DNA of 64,000 bases, taken from Ochotona curzoniae. Lineage: Eukaryota > Chordata > Mammalia > Lagomorpha > Ochotonidae. Within the stretch, counting starts at the first letter, position 1; the number at the start of each line of letters is the position of its first letter. The stretch spans positions 27,122,001-27,186,000 of the forward strand of contig NW_024464918.1 in NCBI RefSeq assembly GCF_017591425.1, in the 5' to 3' direction. Of the stretch, positions 10,975 through 23,043 are shown piece by piece. Below the pieces are notes generated by a model. The model did no database searches. It saw only the letters and a program-made list of their open reading frames with translations, and was not told the DNA's origin. The position numbers and the translations under genes are program-made.

Positions 10975-11285
10975 AGGGGGTGATGCTGTGGAGTAACATG
11001 TTAAGTTTCCACCTGTGGTGCTGACATCCCACGTGGGCGCAGGTTCAAGTCCTGGTTGCTCCACTTCCAATCCAACTCCTTGTTGGTGGCCTGGGAAAGC
11101 AGCAGAGGATGGCTCAGATCCTTGGTCCCTGGTACCCATGTGGGAGACAGGAGGAAGCTCCTGGCTTCTGGCTTCAGACCTGCCCAGCTTTAATGAGCCA
11201 ACAGATGGAAGATCTCTCTCTGTCTCTCCTTCTCACTACAACCCTTTCAAATAAAAATGTAAACAATAAAAAGTTTTTAAAAACA
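10975..11285 (+). mobile_element. C-type SINE
   Basis: The diverged head GGGGTGATGCTGTGGAGTAA is followed by the body CCAACTCCTTGTTGGTGGCC and GAGGAAGCTCCTGGCTTCTG. The 3' end is CCTTTCAAATAAAAATGTAA. Confidence 0.88.
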
Positions 11286-11924
11286 TTAATCAAGCATATT
11301 TTTTATGGTCATAATATCAGTGCCATTGAATCTACCCGTGAGGGTGGGTGCAACTCCCTGGGAGAAACCAGGAAGCCGAGGCCAGGGGAAGGAGCACAGG
11401 TGTGGGGCAGGCTGCAGGTTGCCCAGCGTGCCAAGCTGTGCAATAGCCTTGGTTCCTGATCTGGATGTGGGAGGTGATTAGGTCAGGATGGGGAGGCCTC
11501 GAGACTGGAATGGCCATCCTATTAATGAGGCCGCAGGAGTTCTTGTTCCTGATTTGCACCGTGTAAGGACATAAGCCCAGCCCCTGTCCACGCTGGCCCC
11601 TGACCTCAGCCCCGCAGCTCCCAGAGCTGCTAGAAGGATTCTGCTGTGTGCGAGCCTCACACGGTCTATGGTACTTCATCAGAGCAGCTGGAACTGACTG
11701 CGTCAGGGCTCCAGAGAAGCCAGACTAAATAACACTTTAATAAACATTTGTTGAATGAGGACAGCTCAATTCCCGGGTGCTCAGAGGAGCTGGGAGACCG
11801 CAGGTGGAGGGGACTTGGGGGTGGGGGCGCTGGCGTCTCTCCCACGGGGATGCAGACCACACGAGCTGGCTGCACCGACTGCCAATGCCAGCCCACACCT
11901 AGAGAACCCGGGACTTTCTTTCAA
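11286..11924. other. Unique intergenic sequence
   Basis: No gene is visible. A TAATAAACATTTGTTGAATG motif at about 11738-11757 may be a scrap of an L2 3' end. Confidence 0.35.
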
Positions 11925-12090
11925 AGGAAACATACATGAAAGTGCAGGAGAATGGTCGCTGTAGCATTATTTGTAATAAGAGACACCCTGGAAAGAACCC
12001 AAATGTTCCCCAGTAGGGAACTGGTTAACTAAATTATGAAACATCCACTTGATGAAATATTCTGGAGTCGTTAAAAACGATCGTTAGGAA
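11925..12090 (+). mobile_element. L1M-type LINE 3' UTR fragment
   Basis: GTAGCATTATTTGTAATAAG, CCAAATGTTCCCCAGTAGGG, AACTGGTTAACTAAATTATG and ATGAAATATTCTGGAGTCGT follow the L1M 3' UTR block order. It is old and non-coding. Confidence 0.78.
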
Positions 12091-12456
12091 AACTACGGAG
12101 CAGCCAGGGGGAAAAGGCACGTGTTTCGTAGAGTGACTGAGCCGGTTCCGTGACCGTGCCCCTGAGAGGCACACGTGGCTCTAGGGGGAAGAGGGGCAGG
12201 CAGAAGTTCCTGGAAACCTGTTCCTGCCCCTGGGGAGCTCCTGGCCCACTCAAGGCACCAAAAACATGGAGACAAGTAATGACCTTGGAGGGCGACAGAA
12301 GCAGCATAAGAGGCAGAGAGAAAATGAGTTACTTGGGGTCCCAGAAAGCTGTCCTGGGAAGGGACCCCTGGCTTGCACCTTAAAGAGGTTGGATGATCCC
12401 CAGCAAGGGACCAGATAAGCATGCAGACACTTATTTTAAAAAGTCCAGTGTTTGTG

Positions 12457-12779
12457 CCCGGCGTGGTGGCCTAGCGGCTAAAGTCCTCGCCTTGAACTCG
12501 CCGGGATCCCATATGGGCGCTGGTTCTAATCCCGGCAGCTCCACTTCCCATCCAGCTCCCCTGCCTGTGGCCTGAGAAAGCAGTCGAGGATGGTCCAAAG
12601 CCTTGGGATCCTGCACCTGCATATGAGACCTAGAGGAAGTTCCTGGCTCCTGGCTTTGGATCGGCGCAGTACCGGCTGTTGCGGCCACTTGGAGAGTGAA
12701 TCATCAGACAGAAGATCTTTCTCTGTATATCTGACTTTGCAATTAAAAATAAATAAGTCTTAAAAAAAAAAAAAAAAAA
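12457..12779 (+). mobile_element. C-type SINE, young pika-like subtype
   Basis: The head is GTGCCCGGCGTGGTGGCCTA and box B is GGTTCTAATCC. It ends in a poly(A) of about 18 nt that runs directly into another SINE. Confidence 0.92.
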
Positions 12780-13083
12780 GGTCCCATGCTGTGGTGCAGA
12801 AGGTTAAGCCACCAGCTACAATGCTGGCATCCCATTAGAGTGTGGTTTGAGTTCCGGTTGCTCCATTTCTGACTTGGCTCCCTGCTAATGTATCTAGGAA
12901 ACAGCAATGGGGGCTAACCCAGGGAATCGGGTCTCTGCACCTGCGCGGGAGATCCAGCAGATGCTCCTGGCTCCTGGTTTGGGCCTGGCTGTTGCAGGGC
13001 TGTGGGGTGTAAGCCAGCTAATGGAGTTCTTTGTTTCTCTGCCTCTCTGCTCCAATCTCTTTGCCACTGTGCCTTTTATGTAA
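12780..13083 (+). mobile_element. C-type SINE, older subtype
   Basis: The head is GGTCCCATGCTGTGGTGCAG and box B is degraded (TTGAGTTCCGG). The (CT)-rich 3' part ends TGCCTTTTATGTAAAC. It lies head to tail with the younger copy on its left. Confidence 0.85.
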
Positions 13084-13097
13084 ACAACATACTTTCC

Positions 13098-13427
13098 TTT
13101 TTTTTTTTTCTTTGAAGATTTATTTATTTTTATTGGGAAGACAGATTTACAGAGAGGAGGAGACAGAGAGGAAGATCTTCCATCCTCTACCAGTTCACTC
13201 CTAAAGCGAACGCAATGACCAGAGCTGAGCCAATCCAAAGCCAGGAGCTTCCTCTGGGTCTCCCACATGGGTGCAGGGTCCCAAGGCTTTAGACCATCCT
13301 CCATTGCTTTCCCAGGCCACAAGCGGGGAGCTAGATGGGAAGTGGATCAGCCAGGACATGGCACTCATTTGGGATCCTGGCACATGCAAGGTGAGGATTT
13401 AACCACTAGACTATCATGCCAGCCCAA
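13098..13427 (-). mobile_element. C-type SINE on the minus strand
   Basis: Poly(T) and AAGATTTATTTATTTTTATT mark the reversed tail. The tRNA-like head ends at ACCACTAGACTATCATGCCAG.. near 13427. Confidence 0.9.
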
Positions 13428-13480
13428 CAAAACACATCTTTAGCAAATAAAAACAAAGTCTTGAAAGCTATCCACATGAG

Positions 13481-13809
13481 GGGCTGGCGTTAGGTGTAAC
13501 AAATCAAGCGATATCTTGTAACACCAATACCCTGCATGGGCACTGGTTCAAGTTCCCAGGTCCTCTTCCCTTCCAGCTCTCTGCTTGGGGCTTAGGAAAA
13601 CAGCAGAGAACGGCCCAAAGCCTTGGGACCCTGCACTCACACGGGAGACCCACAGGAAGCTCCTGGCTCCTGGCTTCGGATCGGCTCAGCTGTGGTTACT
13701 GCAGCTACTTAGAGAGTGAACCAGCACAGGGATGAAAGATCTTTGTCTCTCCTTCACTCTGTACATTTGTCTTTCCAATCAAAATAAATCCATCTTAAAA
13801 AAAAAAAAG
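13481..13809 (+). mobile_element. C-type SINE
   Basis: The head is GGGGCTGGCGTTAGGTGTAA. The body is complete and the tail is CCAATCAAAATAAATCCATC plus poly(A). Confidence 0.88.
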
Positions 13810-14196
13810 CAATATATATGAAAACCAGAAATAGCACTGAGCAGAATCATTGGTGAGACTCGCTCCCCTCCCCGCCAACTTCATTCACTTTGTATTTGTT
13901 CTCACACAATAAAAGCTAGTTGAGAACTGAGCTCAGGGTGAGGAATTTTCACCAGCAGCATTCATGTCGGTAAATCATACATGAGTTCATAAGCACTTTA
14001 TCTCCTCGACAGAGCCGGGAAATGGGAAAATATTTATTGAACATTTTGTAAAACAAAACAAAAACAATTTGCATAGTGCCGGCCCCGTGTTTTGCTGTGG
14101 AAGAGTGAGGCACTTAATCCTTCTGGAACAAGGAAAAACAAGATATGAACATATAAAATGGGAGATAGCTTTGGAGATATTTAAGTAATTGTTGGG

Positions 14197-14512
14197 GAGG
14201 GGACAGCACTGTGGTGCAGAAAGTAAAGCCATCCTTTGTGGCGCTGGCTTCCCGTATGGACACCGATTCAAGTCCCGGCTGCTCCACTTCTGATCCGGCT
14301 CCCTGCTGATGCTCCTGGGAGTGCAGCAGGGGATGGCCCAAGGCTTTGGACACCTTGCACCCATATTCTCAGCTGGCTTTCCAGGTCCTTGGGCTCTGCT
14401 TGACCCAACCCTGGCTGTTACAGACATTTGGGGAGTGAACCAGCAGGAGAAATCTTAATCTGCTTTTCTCTCTCCCTCCCTTTCCAATAAATAAATGTAA
14501 AAAAAAAAAAAG
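14197..14512 (+). mobile_element. C-type SINE, older subtype
   Basis: GGGGACAGCACTGTGGTGCA starts the element. CTGATCCGGCTCCCTGCTGA in the body and CCTTTCCAATAAATAAATG plus poly(A) at the end support full length. Confidence 0.88.
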
Positions 14513-14804
14513 CAGGGGAAGGGGAGAGGCAGCAGCTTCACCTCCATTGTCTGTGAGGGAGTGAGCGCCTTCCAACAGTTCTGCCGTCAAGCATGGCCCG
14601 GGGCTGACACCAGGGCTGGCAGGAGCAGGGTCCCACCTCCAGGGCCCAGCTGCCTCCTAGTGAGCCAAGTGGGCTTCCGTGGGCTTTGCCCATAGGTGTC
14701 CCAGCCTCCGGAGCCATGTGAAACAGATCCCTACTCTTTATGAAAAGGCCCCCAGGCTGGGAATCTCTGTCTGACACCAATGGACAATTCTGGGCTTGCC
14801 TGTG

Positions 14805-14945
14805 GATATGGTGTGGGAGGTCCCTGCACCCGTGTGGGAGACCCAGAAGAAGCTCCTGGCTCCTGGCTTCAAGATCAGTGGTCATTTGGGGAATGAACCA
14901 GCAGACTGAAGATCTTTCCCTCTGCCTTATAGATAGACAAATAGA
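14805..14945 (+). mobile_element. C-type SINE, 3' half only
   Basis: Only the part from CCCTGCACCCGTGTGGGAGA through GAACCAGCAGACTGAAGATC is present. The tRNA-like head is missing. Confidence 0.8.
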
Positions 14946-15689
14946 GGAGGAAAAGATTTCTGCAGGCTTACTAGACAGCAAAAGATGAACTCATTACCTC
15001 TCTGAGGAAGCTACTGGAACTTTTTAATGCACCATCAAGAATGCCAAACAAGAAGAGGGGTGAAAAAAAAAGAGGGGTGAGCAGAGATGCAAGGAACAGC
15101 AGAGCTGCCCCCAGGGAAGGGGGTGAGGGTGACTGGGCTGTAGAATCCCCAGGGCAGGCAGGTGCAGCCGCTGTGACCAGGCACAGGACGGGACCCTATG
15201 CGCTGAGCCATCGTCCCACTAAACAAGGCCAAGCACATCGGACCCCTTCTGTCGCTGAGCCCCATGGCAAAGAACAGCAACACGGTGGCTTGTCCGGCTC
15301 AGAGACAGGGCTGGGCGCTGACAAGTGTCCCCTTTGGGAGAGACTTGCACACGTCCATCCCCAGGGCCTCCTGACACGACCAGAGGATGTGTCTGAGACC
15401 CCCGGCGGCACAGCACACAGCCCTACAGCAGACTGCGTCGTGTGTGTAGTCACATGTCCTAAAATCATGATCAAGGGCATGGTCCCAACACACACAAGCC
15501 AGCAACAAAGCCTCAGCGAAGCTCCCCAGCAGCCTGCATGCCACTGGCAGTGTCGGCAACAGTGGGAGGAGGGCCACACGGCGCTGCGGCCCAGGCACCA
15601 GGAAGCTCCTGGTGGTGTTACCATCTCAGGGCACCACCGTGGCCCATGCCAGCTGCATGCATCATCGAGACCCGGGCACTGGCTGACAT
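14946..15689. other. Unique intergenic sequence with a long spurious open frame
   Basis: A 269-codon frame (15041-15850, plus) and a 222-codon frame (15196-15864, minus) overlap here and both run into a SINE. No domain, splice site arrangement or codon bias supports either. Confidence 0.4.
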
Positions 15690-15868
15690 CTCGTTCAACG
15701 GCACTGGCTGCGGTATGGATCCCATGGAGTGGTAACTTCAGCTCCTGGCTGCAGCCCAGCCCAGCCCTAGCTGTTGTGGACATTTGGGGACTGAACCAGA
15801 GGAAGGAGGCTCTCTCTGTGTCTCTCCCTCCCTCTCTGTTTCTCAAATAAAACGAAGTTTTCAAAGGT
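15690..15868 (+). mobile_element. C-type SINE, 3' part
   Basis: GGTATGGATCCCATGGAGTG, CTTCAGCTCCTGGCTGCAGC, GACATTTGGGGACTGAACCA and a (CT)n tail with TCTCAAATAAAACGAAG identify a 5'-degraded older copy. Confidence 0.78.
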
Positions 15869-18429
15869 CTTTTAAAAGGAGAAGCTGTAGCCTTTTCACT
15901 CCTCCATTTTTCTCATCATAAGCAGCCTGCTATGACGACTGGAGGACAGCAGCCATTCTGGGCCACCAGGAGAGCTTAAAAATAAAGCCACGCCCCCAGC
16001 AGGGACGATGGACACACAGATGCGATCCGAGTCCTCCGTGACCACAGCGGTCACCAGCCTCCGGTCCTGAAGGACACCTGTCAGAGCCAGGCCACCATTG
16101 GTCACCGTGCCCTGACTCCTGGGGAGGTGGGGGGGGGGGGTCGTGTGCAGGAATGGCTGAAATCACACAGCACATACTGTGGGGTTGTGGGTTCTTGTCT
16201 TCTGCCGCCATGGTCACACGCAGACGCCTGCCACCTTCTGAATCCACCAGGATCAGAGGAGAGGAGATGGGGGGGGGGACAGTGGAGGGAAGGACCCCCA
16301 CCACCACCGTGAAATGGTGCTAAAGGAGGGGCTCCAGAGTCTGCAGGTGCCTGGCTGCATCCTGGGGGGAGGGTAGTGCTGAGTTTCTGGGCTTAGATTT
16401 GGGTGCCTGATCTCTTACTAGACAACAAGGACCCCCGCACCCAGCCCCAGGCCAAGAATTTGCCTCTGGAGTTAGCATCTGACAGCGCCTGTGGCTTCAC
16501 CCCCTGGGGTGGGGTGGGGGCAGCTTAGTAACAGTGTAGGTCCCCAGGCCCCCCCCCCACCACCCTGGCTGGAGTCCCACACAGCACCCTCTCTCGGGCC
16601 TCCCCACCGCCCCTCTTCCCACCTGCCGGTTCCCTGGCGCTCTAGGACCTGCTTGCTGCTCCCCCACCCACCCACCCACCCAGCCTGCCTCAGTGCGCCC
16701 CCTCCTCTCTCACACAGGCTTCAGAATTTTCTCACTTCCTCCCCAATCTCTCCACTCCAGAAGAGCAGCTCTGGCGTTTACTTTTCTCCCTTTCCCCCCT
16801 CCCTGTGACAGCATCCTAGGGACTTTCCACCCCACCCCCAGCAGAACCTCCCCACGCTGCCTTGCATTTCTCCGGCTTCCCCTGTGCGTCCCACGTGGCT
16901 CCTCTCACTCTCTGCGCCCTCTGTCTGGCCAGCTCTTCTCCCCCAGCTCATCGCCATCACTGCGTCTCTTGCCAGCCGGCACACTCCCCATGTTTTCTGA
17001 CCGGCTCTCACCTGATAGCTGTCTTCCTTATGAATCTGTCTTCCTGACCCTTGCCCTCTTCCCTCTGCCCGAACAGGGACCTTCATGAAGAGGGCCGCGC
17101 CGGGCAGGCACCAGGTGGGAGCTCCTGTGAATGCACGCTGCAGGGCACAGAACCCTGCGCGGCTCCTGCCCCGCCTTCCCATGGAACACCTGCAGCTGTA
17201 CCCGTTGACGAAGACCAAAGGTGCGGGCCCAGCGGCTGTGTGGCACGGCCCGGACCTCCACACTGCTCCACCAGGCCCTGCCTCTCCTGCTAGAGGCGGC
17301 CGAACCTTCCTCCCTTTTTGCAACCTCCCCCTTCTTCAGCTCTTCTCCTGTCAGCCAGAGGCTCGAATTTCCCCCGAAGTTCTCAGTCCCAAAGGCCCTG
17401 AGCCTGGCTGCTGCCTAGTGGGGGGCCCCACCCGCCCCTGCTATTTAGAGGACGCTTCCCCAGACTCCTGGTGTTAAATCATTTTTCCAAATTAGCAGGA
17501 ACGCTCATTACCAGCCCCAGCACCTCCCATTAGACAGGAGGAAGTGTGTCTTCCCCGTGGGAGCTCTCCCTAGATCCAAGACCATCACCTCCCCTCCCCT
17601 CTCCCTGGAAAGCAGGCTGGCTGGAGGGGCGGAGCTCGCTGCAGGACACAGACCCCGCCCCACCAGGAGGGTCCTAGGTGGAACAGCTGTGCCTCCAGGT
17701 CTGTTTCTTCCCTCCGGACACCTGCCACCGCAGCTGCGCACACAGGGTGCCCTGGCTGCCAGGATGCCTTCATCCTCCTGCACTTGCGGGCTAGTCCGTG
17801 TGATGGATTTTTCCATTGTTGGTTTTTTATCTATTCCAACGGCAGAAAGACACACACAGCTCCCACTGGCTGGCTCATTTTCTAAAAGCCCACCCCAGCT
17901 AGGACGGGGCTGGTGCCAGAGCCCAGAGCAGGGAACACAACCTAGGAGGCATGTGGGTGACAGGGACCCAGTCACTTCAGCCACCACCTGCTATCCCCCA
18001 AGGTCTGAACTGGAAGGAAACAGGAGCCCAAGCCAGGACCCTGGTGCAGGCTCAGAGTCCTCCATGGCTGTCTTACCTGCTGGGTTGGGACATCTGCTAA
18101 CTGCAGGGTGGATTTTAGGAAAGGTGTTTAGGTCAGGGCGTTTGTAAACCAGCCAGAGCCCAGAAATCACTCACAGCAGGGACTCTCCCGTGAGTTTACT
18201 TCTTCCACACGTGGATGTAAGCTCTCCAGACAGCCCAGGGGTGCTGCCAGCTTGCACCAGCAGGACTCCCCACTGCTGCTGCCCAGTCCCGGGCCTAGAG
18301 CCATGGACAGTGGTCTGCTCCGGCAGGTGCTTCGGGAGCCTCCAGCTGCACTGCCTTATCACAGGCGGCTCATACGCCTGTCTGCACGGAACAATGGCTT
18401 AGAAACTGGGAGTGCAGCGGCTCATCCTA
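15869..18429. other. Unique intergenic block
   Basis: No gene is recognised. Homopurine G runs occur at 16129-16140 and near 16269-16278. A pyrimidine-rich region spans about 16480-17100. Around 17475-17510, AAATCATTTTTCCAAATTAG and CGCTCATTACC could be homeodomain-type sites in an otherwise GC-rich context, which is weak evidence for a regulatory element. Confidence 0.4.
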
Positions 18430-18600
18430 CACAATGTGGATCATAAATATTAGGTAACAACAACAACAATAATAATAATTTTGACTGCAGGTCTCCCCTG
18501 CTGCCGAAGGGAAGTGTCAGAAGCCCAATTATAGACTGACTGGTGAAAAAGCAACATTTGGCTGCTTTAAAATAGCTTGCCTTTGACTCATGAGCGGGGT
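18430..18600. promoter_or_regulatory. AT-rich possible conserved non-coding element
   Basis: An (AAC)n(AAT)n run at 18457-18480 is followed by GAAGCCCAATTATAGACTGA, CAACATTTGGCTGCTTTAAA and TTTGACTCATGAGC, which includes an AP-1-like TGACTCA. Composition contrasts with both sides. There is no direct evidence of function. Confidence 0.25.
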
Positions 18601-19935
18601 GTGTGCCTGGGGGCAGACAACATTCATTCTGCCTGGGCTTGCCATCCCCGCAGCCATTGCTCACTCCCTCTGGCATCTGGGCCCTTCTCCTAAGCAGGAG
18701 AGGAGCTCCTATCAACTCTGTGGCGGGGAGTGAGTCCCAAGTCATCGCTAACACCTTGAGCACCTGCTGCCGAGCTCCAGGCAGCATGCTTGGGGCTGCA
18801 GCTGCTGGGAACCAATGCCAGTTGCCTATGTGATGCTCTGTCTGCTGCAGAACTGGCCGGAACGTGGAACCGGGGGTCAGAGGGGCAGAGGTGAATCCAG
18901 GGCACTTGTTGGCAAGGCCTGTGGTACCAGGGCCCCACCCAGACCTACTGGGTTCCTGAGATGGAACCAGTGCTCCAGCGGACCGGTGCGCTCCCATGAC
19001 CCATTAGCCTTGGCCAGTCCCAGGGGAGGCGCTGCGGACAGAAGGGTTGGCTCTGCATGCTCAGCCGCAGAGTGAGGGCAATGGGTAGGGCAAGCAGAGC
19101 GACAGGGCACAGCCCGAGGGGAGGCTGCTGCTCGCCCCTGCTGTAGCCTGCCCTGCCTCCAGGCCTCTCCGGGTACAGGGTGAACACTCACAACATCAGC
19201 CTCAGCCGCCTGTCTAAGAAAGCACCGGGATCTTCCGTCAGCTCCAGCTCTCCTCTAGCACTTTTTCAAGTTCATGTCTACTCTGCCTTAAGATGGTGAA
19301 TGAGGGATGGAGGGGAGACTGTTTTTCCCAGAGATGAGGAAGTGGGTGTGGATATGACAGAGGGAATAGGATCCCCAGGAAAGGCTGGGAGTGACCTGGA
19401 AAAGCATGCCATGATTGGCGGACTGGGGGCATGGGGCAGGAGATTCTGGAGTAAGGAGACATTGAGTTTCTGCAGGCAACCCCCCTGCCCCTGCTTCCAG
19501 CACCCCAGGGGAGAGACCTGAGCCACGCTGCAAGCCATCTGGTCACTGCAGATGCTGAGCCTCCTGCTGCAAAGACAGAGTGCAAAGCCGAGTGAGGAGT
19601 GACCACTACTGGTGGCCAATCCCAAGCCACCTCAAAGGCCACCCTGGCTATGTGTGGCCCAGAGGGACAGGCACTCGAGTTCTAGGGGCCCCACAGAGAC
19701 ATGCCTCCTGCAGGCCACCGTGTGAGGACTGCCTGTGGGCCCTGCCACCTTGGGGAGCAGATCAGGGGCCCTTGCAAAGCTGCCTCCAGCCCTGGCTATG
19801 AGTGCAGCCCCTCACCTCACCCAGCCCCAAGGTGGGACACACCATACAGAGAGAGCTCTTGAACTTGGAAATTTGGACCAGCACACCATGGCCTCTTTGG
19901 GACCATTCTTTCTCTCTCTCCATTGGCAAAACATT
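18601..19935. other. Unique intergenic block
   Basis: This is GC-rich single-copy sequence. No exon, repeat or RNA gene is recognised. Confidence 0.4.
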
Positions 19936-20284
19936 TTTTTTAAGATTTATTTTTTTTTTAAGATTTATTTTATTTATTTATTTTTTATTTGGAAAGGCGG
20001 ATATACAGAGAGGAGAGACAGAGAGGAAGATCTTCCGTCCGATGATTCACTCCCCAAGTGAGTGCAATGGCCGGTGCTATGCCGGTCTGAAGCCAGGAGC
20101 CTCTTCCGGGTCTCCCATGCGGGTGCAGGGTCCCAAAGCTTTGGGCCGTCCTCGACTGCTTTCCCAGGCTACAGGCAGGGAGCTGGAAGGGAAGCGGGGC
20201 TGCCGGGATTAGAACCGGCGCCCATATAGGGGATCCCAGGCGTGCAAGGTGAGGACCTTAACCACTGCGCCATCGCACTGGGCC
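19936..20284 (-). mobile_element. C-type SINE, young, minus strand
   Basis: The reversed tail is a duplicated AAGATTTATTTT. The body is intact, and the head ends CACTGCGCCATCGCACTGGG at 20284. It abuts an older copy. Confidence 0.92.
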
Positions 20285-20557
20285 CAGATTCATTTATTTT
20301 TATTTGAAAGTGAGATTTACAAAGGAGCGTAATCTTCCATCTGCTGGTTCACTCCCCAGATGGCCACAACAGCCAGAGCTGAGCCAGTCTGCACCAACAG
20401 CTTGTTCTGGGTCTCCCGGAGAGTACAGGGACCCAAGGACTTGGGTTAGTCTCCGTTCCTTTCCCTGGTCAAAACAGGAAACCTAATAGGAAGCGGAGCA
20501 GCTGGGACACCTACCGGCACCTGTATGGGTTTCTGGTACTGGCCACCATATCAGCCC
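20285..20557 (-). mobile_element. C-type SINE, older, minus strand
   Basis: AGATTCATTTATTTTTATTTG starts the reversed tail. CTTCCATCTGCTGGTTCACT and the end ATATCAGCCCC define it. The younger copy inserted at its tail. Confidence 0.85.
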
Positions 20558-20559
20558 CA

Positions 20560-20870
20560 GAAAAGCATTTCTTGAGTGCCTGCTGTTTACTGGGTCCTAA
20601 GGATCGCACATCCGTGAACAGGATAGATAAGGACCCTGTTCCCCACCCTCCCCCAGAGAACCTGGCATTCAAATGCAGTGAGATGATAACCAGCAGGTTA
20701 GCAAAGAGGAAAATCTGAGGAGGGGGAGGCATTGCTGGGACACCCTACTATTCAAGAGAAGGTCCCCGAGGGAGCTGACATTTCTACTGAGAAGTGCATG
20801 TTAGGAAGGAATTAAAAGCACCTTACAGGGAGAAGGAAGAGCAAGCACTAAAGACGCCAACAGCAATGAA
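20560..20870 (+). mobile_element. Ancient mammalian interspersed repeat, family uncertain
   Basis: CTTGAGTGCCTGCTGTTTAC, GAACAGGATAGATAAGGACC, GGAGCTGACATTTCTACTGA and GGGAGAAGGAAGAGCAAGCA parallel a widespread old repeat whose consensus reads GAGCACCTACTATGTGCC ... GTGAACAAGACAGAC ... GGAAGAGCATTCCAGG. I cannot name the family with confidence. Confidence 0.55.
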
Positions 20871-21059
20871 CTTGTTCAGCCCCTCGAAGAAACCACGACC
20901 TCATGGTGCCCAGGGCTGCACGCCATGAGAGCTGGCACAGTCATTGTCCCTGCCCCTCCCCACAGAGGACCAGCGTCAGAGCTCATCTGTGGGACTTTCC
21001 TTCCTATGCTAAGGGCTGGTCACAAAAGATCAGAGAAAACCGAACCAGCCAGTGCAGAC

Positions 21060-21300
21060 ACTGCTGGAAATGCCTGTATCCGGTATCGGAGAGCCTGGGT
21101 GCGCATCCCAGCTCCAAGTCCTGACTCCAGGTTCCTGCCAACGCACACCCTGAGAGGCAGCCGGTGACGCCTGGCTCAGGTAGTTAGGAGACCTGGGCTG
21201 AGTTCAGCCTAGCCCAGAGCCAGACACGGGATGCATTTTGACAGTGAACTGGTGGGTGGAGAGCTCTGTTCCTCAGCCTTTCCAATTAAAATAGAATAAA
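21060..21300 (+). mobile_element. C-type SINE, strongly diverged
   Basis: GCGCATCCCAGCTCC, CCTGGGCTGAGTTCAGCC and CCTTTCCAATTAAAATAG at the end are what remains. The order matches a C-type SINE and the head is poor. Confidence 0.6.
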
Positions 21301-21302
21301 CG

Positions 21303-21625
21303 GGGGCTGGCATCACGGGCTCAAGAGGCTAGTCCTCTGCCCTGTGGAGCCAGCATCCCATACGGGCACCAGTTCGTGTTTCAGCTGCTCCATTTCTGAT
21401 CCAGCTCCCTGCTTATGGCCTGGGAAAGCAGCAGAAAACACCCCAAAGCTTCGTGCGCCTGCACCAATGTGGGAGACCCAGAAGCTCCTGGCTTCAGATC
21501 AACTCAACTCCAGTTACTATGGTCATTTGAGGAGCAAGCTGGCAGCTAGAAGATCTTTCTGTCTCTCCTGCTCTCTGTTCACCCGCCTTTCCAATAAAAA
21601 TAGATCTTTAAAGAAAGAAAAGAAC
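21303..21625 (+). mobile_element. C-type SINE
   Basis: The head is GGGGCTGGCATCACGGGCTC. The body is complete and the tail is CCAATAAAAATAGATCTTTA followed by AAGAAAGAAAAG. Confidence 0.88.
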
Positions 21626-21785
21626 AAATGGATAAAACTTAAGAAACAGCCTTGTCCTAATATTTCATGCTGTTTGCAGGTCTCTAAAACTTAAAACTCT
21701 CAGGGGGTTGCAGAAGGTGAAGGGGTTACTGCAGAAGAGAGTAAGGGAGAAGGCAGAGCCAGAAACTTCTAGAACTAGCCGGATC

Positions 21786-21880
21786 TGAATGACAGCTCAG
21801 CAGCTGTGTGACCTGAGCCAACAGTTCGGTGTCTCTGGGCCCGCATTTCCCACAGTACAATTCCTGAAAACGACATGGAC
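21786..21880 (+). mobile_element. MIR SINE fragment
   Basis: TGACAGCTCAGCAGCTGTGT, GACCTGAGCCAACAGTTCGG and TCTCTGGGCCCGCATTTCC match the MIR core order (CTGTGTGACCTTGGGCAAG ... CTCTGGGCCTCAGTTTCC). Confidence 0.7.
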
Positions 21881-22544
21881 AAAGCCCCCCTCCCCTTGTG
21901 CAGGGAAGGACTCCATCCCCAGCTGTTGTGATGGCGACATCAAAGCTCAAAGCTCACACTGTGCTTGCTCTGTAGGGTTGATTAAGCACCTGTTAAACCC
22001 AGGTGAGGCAGGTGAAGTGACTCCCACGCGTGGCTGGGGAGGGGAGCGGTGCACACATCCTGCGGGAGCAATGCCCAGCCCCACAGTGCTGGCCGCAGAA
22101 AGAGGACAGGCTCCAAGCAGGCACTGCCTGGGTCTGCCCAGCGTCAGGCCTTCTTCATCTCCTCTGATCTGGGCCCCCAGGGGACTCTGGTCTCCTGTGC
22201 AGGGACTGGGCGGACCCCGCCTCTCCACAGTGATTGATTAGGGGTGGACCAATGAGAATCACCCTGGGGCCCTGGCGGTTCAATGAGGGATTTCCCTTCC
22301 AGCAGGGGATGGCATCAGTTGCAGGCAAGAGTCCTGGACCAGGTTGGGGTGTCCAAAGAATGAAGTCAGCTCTAGAGGGAGGAAGAGTGGCAGGAGGCCT
22401 AGGAGGCCAGCAGAGTCCCCAGAACCACCGAGACTCAGTACCCAGAGCGCCATGTCTGGACTTTACGACTGTGTGGAACATTTGAATTGAGTTGCTGTCA
22501 CCAAGTGACTAGCTGCTCCTGGGACTCTCATGGCAGGATAGGAA

Positions 22545-22767
22545 TGGGTCAGGTACATAGCTCAATTTAAGTGCCAGGATCCCAAGTGGGTGTTGGCTTG
22601 TGTTTCAACTGCTCTACTTCCCATCCAGCTCCCTGCTTGAGGCCTAGGAAAGCAGTCAAGGATGGCCCAAAGCCTTGGGACCCTGCACCCATGTGAGAGA
22701 CTCAGAAAAACTTCTAGCTCCTGGCTTTGGATGAGCTCAGCACTGACCATTGTGACCACTTGGGAAG
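22545..22767 (+). mobile_element. C-type SINE, 3' truncated
   Basis: It runs from a degraded head to CACTTGGGAAGTG and stops there without a tail. It is joined at 22768 to a minus-strand copy. Confidence 0.85.
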
Positions 22768-23043
22768 TGTTTTTATTGAAAAGTCAGATATACAGAGAGA
22801 AAGAAGCAGAGAGGAAGATCTTTCATGTGATGATTCACTCCCCAAGTGACTGCAATGGCCAGAGCTTCACCGATCCGAAGCCAGGAGCCATGTGCTCTTC
22901 CGGGTCCCAAGGCTTTGGGCCATCCTTGATTGCCTTCCCAGGCCACAAGCAGGGAGCTAGATGGGAAATGGAATAGCCAGGACACAAGCCAGCACCCACA
23001 TGGGATCCTGGCACTTAACCAACTAAGCTATCGCGCTGAGCAC
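22768..23043 (-). mobile_element. C-type SINE, minus strand, forming an inverted pair
   Basis: TTTTTATTGAAAAGTCAGAT starts the reversed tail and AAGCTATCGCGCTGAGCAC ends the head. With its left neighbour it forms an inverted repeat of about 220 bp with essentially no spacer. Confidence 0.88.

Noticed and set aside
15041..15850. 269-codon frame, the longest on the plus strand
   Set aside because: It ends inside a SINE, overlaps a 222-codon antisense frame and shows no protein family.
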